This document shows positions 56,099-64,000 of a DNA stretch of 64,000 nt, in pieces. Below the pieces are notes generated by a model. It had not been told where the DNA came from, did not search any database, and worked only from the letters and a program-made list of their open reading frames with translations. The DNA lies in NCBI GenBank assembly GCA_019915135.1, contig JAHLMK010000007.1:1736001-1800000 (forward strand), written 5' to 3'. The stretch's first letter is position 1. Each line of letters begins with the position of its first letter. A program made the translations under genes and the position numbers. The stretch comes from Strobilurus pachycystidiatus. Lineage: Eukaryota > Basidiomycota > Agaricomycetes > Agaricales > Physalacriaceae.

Positions 56099-57509
56099 TT
56101 ATACAGTGATGGCAGCCTCCATCGAGACGTCCGCATTGAAAGACACCTCACGCCGCTGGCCAGACTTCGCCTTCAGCGCCTCAATCTCAGCCTCCAACTT
56201 CTGTGTCTTGTCCTCGAGTTCCTTTTGGTCAAAGTCCGAGTACGGCGCAGGCGGAACAGCTGTGAATCGTCCCCGGTAGGCAGCGTGTTTGAAGACATCG
56301 TTCATGAAGTCGTGGTTGCGCTTGTACCTCGCCAGTGCGAGTGCTCTGCTCGAGATGAAGTCACCATCATCCATTTCCTCCGTTTCATCGGCGCGGGGAG
56401 GAGCGCCGGGGGCTCCAGGTCGCTGCTGTAGAGTCATCAGATTTTGATTCCCAACGGTGTGAGGCACGTACTTGAGCAGTCATAGCGCGTTTGCGATCGA
56501 GCATTTCCATGCTGTTGTTCTGCTGCGCGAGCATGGCTTGCTGTTGATGGATATTCATCGGCATTCCCATATTACCCATTCCCATAGGTCCTGCTGGGCC
56601 AGTCGGAGGCACTTTGATGCCAGCCTTCTCTCCTGCAACAAAGACGGAAGCTTCTTGAACGCTGCGAAGGGGATATGTACGAATCGGCTGGGTCATGAGG
56701 GAAGGGATGATTGGGGAAACGGGTCCGCGCGTATAATGTATCAGGGCAAGGTTTGGATGACCGCCTTTTATGAGCCGGAATCGACGACGCAGGCGCCACG
56801 CATTTGGGTCGGCGGAGTTGGGTACGAAGCCGTGTTTTGATTCGTGCACTTCTAATTCCTGTCATCACTTTAGTAGACAACAACGGGAAGACAGACATTG
56901 CTACGCACGCGTCCAGGTCCAGCAGGGACCGACCATTTGTGTTCGGCCTCCATGTACCGTATGCCGTCATTTGGGAAAGGCGTATGGTTTGGTAGGAAGA
57001 TGAGAAAAGCCTGACCCTCTAGGTTAGATTAGACAAGCCAATGAAGGAGAATGGGACGGATTCCAGCATATGCCCATGGTGGAAGAAGAGTGTTCAAGTT
57101 TAGCGTCTCGGCGAGGTGCTGATGCGTTCGTCAGGAAATGACAGTTCGTTGAAGATTTACTGAGTATCTTGGTACGGGTAGCACATCGTTGCCGGCGCGT
57201 CTTGAGAACTAATAGACATAACCTTGAGCTTCACCGTTTATTTTGCAGTGCTAGTACCGCGTACCTTGACATCTATACAGTCATTCTCGAAGATGGTGGA
57301 CCTCCAAAAGCTGTGGGCATATGCTGGTATCCTGCAGACATACCTTTGGGCTGGTCGATATATCCCCACTGGAAAGGTACGCTCGTGGCCATATGCATCC
57401 CGCGCGAAAGCATGTTGACAGCGGTCTCGAGGTTGATCTGCTGGTGGACACCGAGGTCATTCGGGTATTTGAGACACAGACCGTCTGCCTGCATTTGTGG
57501 GGTGGCCAT
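56099..57509 (-). CDS. SSR4: SSR4-like subunit of SWI/SNF and RSC chromatin remodellers
   Basis: The N-terminal exon reads GLCLKYPNDLGVHQQINLET, MLSRGMHMATSVPFQWGYID and QPKG. A middle exon has KHGFVPNSADPNAWRLRRRF, HPNLALIHYTRGPVSPI and YPLRSVQEASVFVAGEKAGI. The C-terminal exon has the family's ALALARYKRNHDFMNDVFKH and a coiled coil (QKELEDKTQKLEAEIEALKA). This order matches Ssr4 (DUF1750), a fungal subunit shared by SWI/SNF and RSC, so the protein should be nuclear. A Met/Gly/Gln-rich linker (GPMGMGNMGMPMNIHQQQAM) separates the parts. The start at 57509 (MATPQMQADG) is the only ATG close enough to the conserved block, since the upstream frame has a stop. Around five introns are implied. The stop is TAA at 56099-56101. 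Confidence 0.8.
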
Positions 57510-58281
57510 TGCGGGAAAATCTGGCTCAAGGGCGCGAGGCAGATCGTGGTCGAGACGAAGAAGTTGGTGATAGGGTTAGGGTTTTCTCGTCTCAAATCAA
57601 AGTCACGACCTCAACTCAACTTGAACCATATTCAGCTTGGAAACGCATCGGACCTATACGAACTTAGGCGTCATGGCCATTCAACATATGCCCCATCAGA
57701 GCTTACCTTGGCGCTTTCACTCTGTTGTCGGACTTCCGGCGCTCTCCTGCACCCATGATAGTCCTGCCAGAAGCACAGAAAGTCGGCTCTTCGTCAGCGC
57801 CTGTCGGTCGTTCGGACGTTCGGTCACTCAAAAGATAACCTCAGATATGTACAGTCGACTACGCCTTAGTACTATCTAGACACCTGCCTTGCTCTTCCGG
57901 CTCAAGGTCACTTCCGTACAGCCATTATAGCGCGTCCGGTCGACGAACCTATCGAAGTCTACCGTTTCCGCGCTGCGAGCTCTTTGTCACCCGAATGTCA
58001 ATTGAGTTTGTTTTTAATCAGGTATGTTAGGCTGCTCCACACACTGATAAGATCCCTGACATGTGTGTTTGCCCCGCGCGCCAGTTCATACAGTTCTCAA
58101 CTCTGACAGATAACGGGAGCACTCATTGTAGCCTTTTGCGTTCTTTCTCTCAGAGTTTATGCTGTCACGCGGTCAGTGATACTATACACTGACACATCTG
58201 AATTTAGATACGAAAAGCAGGATGATACGAGGAGGCGAATAAAAGGACCTGGAGCTTTCACAATTTTGACAAGTCTGCGCC
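57510..58281. other. Divergent promoter region
   Basis: Between the SSR4 and P450 starts. An AATAAAAGG box lies about 40 bases before the P450 ATG. I see no gene. Confidence 0.5.
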
Positions 58282-60615
58282 ATGCATTCCTCCGTTCATC
58301 TGTCTACGCTCTATACTCTACTTAGTTTCTGCGCTATCTTCTACTTTCAAAAGCTATGGCGTCGTCGTTCCGTTGTCTCGTCCATCAACGGGCCTCGTTC
58401 TCCTTTTTGGCTTCTGGGTAATCCCTACTATCCCCGCTCTTCGACCGAGTCTGTTGACGCCAATTTCGTCAAGGGCATGATGCGCTCATATTCCACCAAA
58501 AAGAAGTCGGGCAGCAAGAGTTTCCCTGGTTCAAGCAATACGGCGCTATACTGCGCCGCAGAGGATGTTTTGGTGCAAGTACATCTACCTCCTACGGCTA
58601 GCTTGTACTCACAATCCTCAGGAGGAAAAGCTCCTCCTGGCTGATGCTAGAGCTATACACCACATCTTGCACGTGTCGGGATATCGCTACACCAAGACTC
58701 GCGACCACGTCCACTGGATGCGAGAGATGCTCGGAAACAGCATTGTCAGCGCTGTTGGTATGGGCTGGATCTTGAAGCAGTAGTTGGTCATCTGACTTCT
58801 GTGGCCACTGGCTTCATACTAGATGAAACTCACAAGCGTCATCGCAAAGTATTGAACCCCGCATTCTCGACGGGCCAGCTGAAGACCTTTTTGTCCCTCT
58901 TCCAACGTGTCAGCGTCAAGGTGGGCGGGATGATGTCTTCTATTCTCTACGGACGTGCCCTTACAAATCATGTTAGTTCTCTGAAAACATCCGCGATGTT
59001 GTACACCAGGAAGGCGATGTTATCGACGCTCGCCTCTGGCTGGGAAGGATTTCCCTTGATATCATTGGTCTAAGTCTGTCATTAACTCCCTACTGAAGCG
59101 GTTTGCTGATGCGATCATGCACAGGTGCCTTTAATTACGACTTCGGATCCATTCAGGACAGAGGAAGTGACCTGCTCTACATCCTCAATCACGTCTTGTG
59201 AATCAAAACTGATCTGATGTTCTCAACTTGACGAGCTGACTTCTGCGTCCATCAGTGACGACGCGGCGGCACAGGCGAACATTGACTTGTTGCATGACAC
59301 CCTGTGGAGACGACTTCCCTCGTCGTTCATGCAGTTGATCTCTACTCCAAGCAAGACGGCTGCACGCTTCCGCCATTTCCAGGAGAGCTCTAAACTCGTG
59401 GCAAGTGAGATGTTGAGGAAAGCTGAGCAGGACAATGATCTCTCCGATCCCGGCTTGATCAAAGGAAAGGACGTTTTGAGTGTTCTTGGTATGCCTCCTT
59501 TCTACTTGATATCATCCTCCTTCCAATCCTCGGCCTATAGTACGTGCCAATGCAGAAGAGGAGGAAACACGCAAGTTGTCTGACGACGAAGTGCTGTCCC
59601 AAATGGCGTGAGTGGTGTTGGCAACATTGTGCACTCATTCTGCGATTTGATGACAGGAAATTTCTAGAACAATGATTATCGCAGGATATGAAACCTCTGC
59701 CTCGACGATGGCATGGACTCTCTACGAGCTCGCCCGGCATCCGGACCAGCAAGAGCGCATCAGAACCGAAATGGCTGAACTTCTGATGCAGAGCAATGGT
59801 GAAAAGAAGGAGCTAACACCGCAGGACTACGACGGCCTTGTCTTTCTCAACGCCGTTATCAAGGTTTGGCCAATTTTTGAGCGCGTACTCTACTTACCCA
59901 TTGCACAGGAAAGTCTCCGTCTGCGTCCCGTTACGCCATCGCTTTACCGCGAAGCCACGGAGGACGATGTGATTCCGCTGGCCGAGCCAATCGTCACAAA
60001 GGCTGGATTCAGACTCACACAAATCCCTGTCAAACAAGGACAATGCATCCAAATCTCAGTGGCTTATTACAACCGGTACATCTCACCGCCGTCTTATGCC
60101 ACCAGGTAACTGACGTAGATACCTAGCAATCCTGCGATTTGGGGAGATGACGCGGATCAATGGAATCCCGAACGATTTCTCGACATAGTACCAGATGAAA
60201 ACCGTATCTCGGTCGGTTTGTTCGCGAATGTGTAGGTTCTCTTGGTTGTGCAGAGATAAGATGTTGATATTCATGACGCGTAGCCTGTCCTTCAGTAAGT
60301 TCAGTTTTCCTATCTCGAGAAAAACATACATACAGTCATTGATTGTCGTTCAAGGCGCTGGAGCCCGTGGCTGCATTGGATGGCATTTTGCGTCAGTCAA
60401 TCGATCTACCAAAGACCACACTGACTCAAGCCTCAAATTGCAGTGTGATGGAGATGCAGACCATCTTGGCCACGCTCCTTCTGAATTTCCGATTTGCGTT
60501 GCCGGGAGGCGTGGATGACATCAAGTGGGTACCGGCAGGAGTGGTCGCGAGCCCTGTCGTTGGCTCTAAGCCGACTGAGGGTGCCCAGCTTCCTCTATTT
60601 GTGATTCCTCTATAG
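58282..60615 (+). CDS. Cytochrome P450 monooxygenase
   Basis: This is a membrane-anchored class II P450. N-terminal anchor (STLYTLLSFCAIFYFQKLW), then INGPRSPFWLLG (proline hinge), EFPWFKQYGAILRRRGCFG, ETHKRHRKVLNPAFS (helix C, WxxxR region), DARLWLGRISLDIIG, the I-helix AGYETSAST, ExxR in ESLRLRP, PERF-type NPERFLD and the heme loop FSAGARGCIG with its Cys ligand, then VMEMQTILATLLLNFRF. The protein ends PLFVIPL with TAG at 60613-60615. The heme loop is assembled across two introns. About 13 introns are implied; all joins I checked are in frame, so the gene appears intact. One intron (58575-58621) has a GCAAGT donor. It resembles basidiomycete-expanded CYP families, but I will not name one. 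Substrate unknown. Confidence 0.88.
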
Positions 60616-61387
60616 TAAGTACCAGTGACCGACTACTTCAAATCGTGAGGTCCCCTTTCATGCTTGCTGGCGTTCGTTCAAGCAGCAACACTATTCTAGG
60701 GAACGAAAGTTGATCCTTGAGAAATAACGATACTCAACCACATGAATGCTTGCGGAACGTCAACGTGCACGTCTAAGACGAAACCAATCAATACCACATA
60801 TGTAACTGTCAGAATAACAGTGTAAGACACTTTGAAAGCTTGATTTGGAGAATAAGTATACGGACACCTCCGAGTCCAAGCCACAGTTTGCCAGTGTAAA
60901 ATCACCACTGGCGACGGAACCTTTGCTGGGTCGTAGAAATTAGAATTTCATGGACTACACCGAAGTATATAATGAGGCCGTTTGAGCAATCTGGTCTCCG
61001 CGTAGATAGATAGCTAGTAAGTATTGTGAAAGCGGCCGTGTCTGAGCCAGAGTAACTCGAGGCCGGCAGGGAAGCGATCGCGCGAAGCGTGGACTTCTTG
61101 TCTTTCTCTGCGGAACATCCACCCTCACCGGCCTCCCCTCCAGTCAGTCAAAGATGTGGGCGAGAGGAGATCCGGACAAAGTTACCTCAACTCCACGAAT
61201 TCACCTTTTACGCCCGGGCTTCTAATCCAGTCTCTGAACGCTCCGGGGCGGCGCAACTCCTCCATACTGACTGCGTTCTACAAATAGATCTTCTTCAAGG
61301 AGCGATGTCCGACCCTAACTTGCCTCAACGAGGTCCAACTAGCTACCTTCCAACGTAGTCAACACGCTCGACCTCTCTGTCAGCGTC
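60616..61387. other. Intergenic region
   Basis: I recognise no gene. An 89-codon open frame (61089-61358) may be part of the decayed F-box sequence that follows, but I cannot confirm it. Confidence 0.45.
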
Positions 61388-62170
61388 ATGATAGTTGGCA
61401 TTCCCGAAGACATATTCCGCTACATCGTAGAAGTGGACTACAACCGCAAAACGGCCTGCGCTCTATCGCGAGTATCAGAATTCTTTCGCAGCTGGTAAGA
61501 TCCCTGGCATGGCAATACCCCGAACTTCTCTCCTCCCGAAGCAGAGAGTTGTACCACATGTACCGAGACATCGTACTGATTGACCGCCCGGGCCAAAAGC
61601 GATCTTGAGCGCTTTATTCCAACCCGGAGCCCACCTAGTCTCCCCTAGGCAGACTCTATCAAATCTGCTGGCGATTTGATGATAGAGAGCCAGTAGAGAG
61701 CCCACCTAACGACACGTGAAGACGTTGGTACTCCAGGTAACGCTCATTCATGAGATACGCCACTTCAAAGATGCAGCCAAGGAGGCAACATCATCTATCT
61801 TAACACAGTGCACCGGTATTTTTGGTGCCTCAACTACGCATCCATTTACCATCCCAGGATTTTCGAAGCTCTCCATACTTGCGTGCTAGCCTGGTAACCC
61901 CGGTTCTAGCAGCGAAGACAGCCGTTCGCTGTATAATTGCTACATATCTGCAAACATGCTCGAATTGCGCTACCTCCATCTCAGGTCCGCACCTGCTACC
62001 CCAGAGGATCAGTAACAGCACGTCAGCTATTACCCGTTCGATTCTTCCGAGATAGGCATGCCGTACTCCAATGCTGCCCAATGCTCACAAACGTTGTCAT
62101 CGAGCCGCACGACCCGGACGCGCGCCCCGCAGAAAGTGACTCGTCTCGAAGGGCATCCTCCAGATCTTAG
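61388..62170 (+). pseudogene. F-box protein relic
   Basis: The start reads MIVGIPEDIFRYIVEVDYNR and ALSRVSEFFRSW, a recognisable F-box. After a possible intron, fragments in different frames follow: ELYHMYRDIVLIDRPGQK, VKTLVLQVTLIHEIRHFKD, LELRYLHLRSAP and CCPMLTNVVIEPHDPDARP. These are typical pieces of mushroom F-box/LRR proteins. In-frame stops lie between them (for example near 61605 and 61890), and there is too little sequence for a full protein. It is therefore a broken, shortened copy. Confidence 0.55.
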
Positions 62171-62517
62171 AGCAGGACTCAGGCCGCAGCCTCGGAGCAC
62201 ATTAGTGTAAGACTGTGGGCGTCCGCAATTGACGTTCTGCACACAACCTTAACACTCAATCACTCGGAGCGACGCCGGCATGGTGTCGAGTATGTCCATG
62301 TGTCATCTTTTCTTCACATTCATCTTACTCGGCACATCAGCAAGTTCCACATCCGGACTTCCTTTGGACTTTCTGAGGTTTGTGCCGTACGACGAACCGC
62401 GATTCACGGGGATGCATGTACGTCAAAATAACGTTGGGGAAACGACCCATTCAATCAGGTCTGTTTATAGGTCTGTCCACCTCGGTGGTGACAGGCATTT
62501 CGTTTCCGCCTGTTTGC

Positions 62518-64000
62518 ATGATGTGGAGAATCACCTCATTCGACAACTTCCCCCCAATCACAGGCGTTCGTTGGTTCAATGTCTTTGTGTTCGTGGCCAC
62601 GCCTGTCATTGGGTTTGCCGGATTTTGGCTCGCCGAAGTCTCTCGCGCTACCATGCTGTGGGCATTCGCTTACTACATCTTCAGCATGCTTGGTACGTTA
62701 TCGCCCATGATTCTGTTTTCTCACAGATAATCATGGAAAATCTTCATAGGCATGACTGCTGGTATGTCTATGATTGCTTCTATCTTCGGATCGGACTCTC
62801 ACCTTGATCAGGAAACCACCGTCTCTGGTCTCATCGCTCGTTTAACGCGACTTTGCCCCTGCAGCTGTTCCTACTCGCTGCGAGCACAAGTTCTGTTCAG
62901 GGATCAGCCTACTTCTGGGCACGTAGCCATCGTTCTCACCACCGCCACACTGACACGGACATGGATCCCTACAACGCCACCAGAGGTTTCTGGTGGAACC
63001 ACCTGGGCTGGATGGTTTTCACGACCGATCTCCGCTCTGGTCCAGCAGACGTCTCGGACTTGAAGAAGGACAAGCTTCTCCAGTTGCAGCATAGACTGTA
63101 TTTCTACCTTATGCCCTTTTGGGGCTTCATTCTTCCAACATTGATCCCCGGCTACTTCTGGGGTGACTGGCTCGGTGGATTCTGCTTCGCGGGGATGCTT
63201 CGTCTCACAATGGCACACCACGTAAGTCCTTACATCTGATAGATATTGAAGGGACACTGACGCGTCGTTTAGAGCACCTTTGCTCTGAACTCCGTCGCGC
63301 ACCACCTCGGATCCGCACCGTACGATGACCGCCTCACTCCTCGCGATCACTTCGTCACTGCCATCCTCACAATGGGCGAAGGCTATCACAACTTCCACCA
63401 CCAGTTCCCCATGGATTACCGCAATGCTATCATCTGGTATCAGTTCGACCCCACGAAATGGTTCATTGCGACGTGCAAGTTCCTCGGTTTGGCCAGCCAT
63501 CTCCGGACTTTTTCTGGAAATGAGATCGCCAAGGGTGCTCTGACAATGAAGCTCAAAAACCTCAAAGCAGTACAGGAGACGCTGACCTGGCCGACACCAG
63601 AGGATAAACTCCCGGTCGTCACTTGGGATACTTGTAAGTGACCTTCTTTCTTACCTCGGAGGGTGCTGAGTCCTCTCATAGTCCAAAAGGAATCGGAGAC
63701 TTGCACTCTCATCCTCATCGCTGGGTTCCTGCACGACGTATCTTCCTTCGTGAAGGAGCACCCTGGTGGTTCTGCTCTTCTTCGCGCCAACACTGGTAAG
63801 GACATGACAGCAGCCTTCTTCGGAGGTGTCTACAACCACTCGAACGCGGCACACAACGTGAGTAGGCAGCGTGTAAAATGTCATCGCTCACCCACGCATT
63901 GTCAACAGCTCCTGTCCATGATGCGCGTCGGCGTGCTGGAAAATGGTGTGGAGGTGCTCAGCGAAAATGGCCCTCATCCAGTGAAACCTGAGCAGGCTAT
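62518..64000 (+). CDS. OLE1: Delta-9 acyl-CoA desaturase with C-terminal cytochrome b5, 3' end cut off
   Basis: This is an ER membrane enzyme that introduces the delta-9 double bond into palmitoyl- and stearoyl-CoA. Membrane helices: [20 protein letters not shown] and [14 protein letters not shown]. The three histidine boxes are HRLWSH, HRSHH (then [20 protein letters not shown]) and GEGYHNFHH, with [15 protein letters not shown] between. A cytochrome b5-like domain follows ([32 protein letters not shown]), with the HPGG heme motif. Introns at [32 protein letters not shown] and AHN/LLSM all keep frame. The residue before the first box is Asn (GNHRLWSH) where Tyr is usual. The 5' end is uncertain: an in-frame ATG pair at 62518-62523 gives MMWRITSFD, but one or more upstream exons in 62280-62510 are likely. 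The frame is open at 64000. Confidence 0.85.

Overview
The window is nuclear DNA of a filamentous basidiomycete, most likely an agaricomycete. Genes lie on both strands and are cut by many introns of about 45-60 bases. Several families present are typical of or expanded in Agaricomycetes: a FunK1 kinase, F-box proteins with an N-terminal coiled coil, a DUF3433 membrane protein, hydrophobic-surface-binding (HsbA-like) secreted proteins, a Kre9-like serine-rich GPI protein, LURP-one and a fungal P450. There is no operon structure. I found no rRNA, tRNA or CRISPR array, and no intact transposon.

Layout. 1-2522 is the 3' part of an ataxin-2/Pbp1 gene. It is followed by an MDR-type oxidoreductase (3059-4290), a decayed GH5 exo-beta-1,3-glucanase (4540-5640, minus), a DUF3433 membrane protein (6196-8841), an F-box protein (9500-10945) and a FunK1 kinase (11510-14197). 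Three minus-strand genes follow: a single-pass membrane protein (14415-15938), a prostaglandin-reductase-like MDR enzyme (16524-18028) and a large nuclear low-complexity protein (18246-20804). A GPI serine-rich protein lies at 21869-22846. About 3.8 kb without recognisable genes precedes a convergent pair: an MFS sugar transporter (26616-29126) and an intracellular-type GH13 alpha-amylase (29272-31931, minus).

32.5-44.3 kb is bounded by two copies of an HsbA-like gene that share their promoter (33087-34048 and 43334-44274). Between them are a Gly/Met-rich protein, a broken aldo-keto reductase whose intron has grown to 1.16 kb, a 7TM protein and a LURP-one gene carrying a 12-bp perfect hairpin that breaks its frame. 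Next come an F-box protein (minus), a RING/RS-rich Topors-like E3 ligase (minus), a PP2C-like protein lacking most metal ligands (48379-49896), a Zn2Cys6 regulator (minus), a 2.5-kb empty stretch, a small membrane-anchored protein, an SSR4-like SWI/SNF subunit (minus), an intact P450 (58282-60615), an F-box relic and a cut-off delta-9 desaturase with C-terminal cytochrome b5 (62518-64000).

The genes are mostly unrelated housekeeping and accessory functions. The main functional pairing is the transporter and amylase. The most unusual signals are at the RNA-processing level: at least five GC-AG introns in five different genes, and a 2-nt micro-exon that is needed to keep the GPI protein in frame. 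All exon boundaries are read by eye from splice consensus plus frame continuity, without transcript support.
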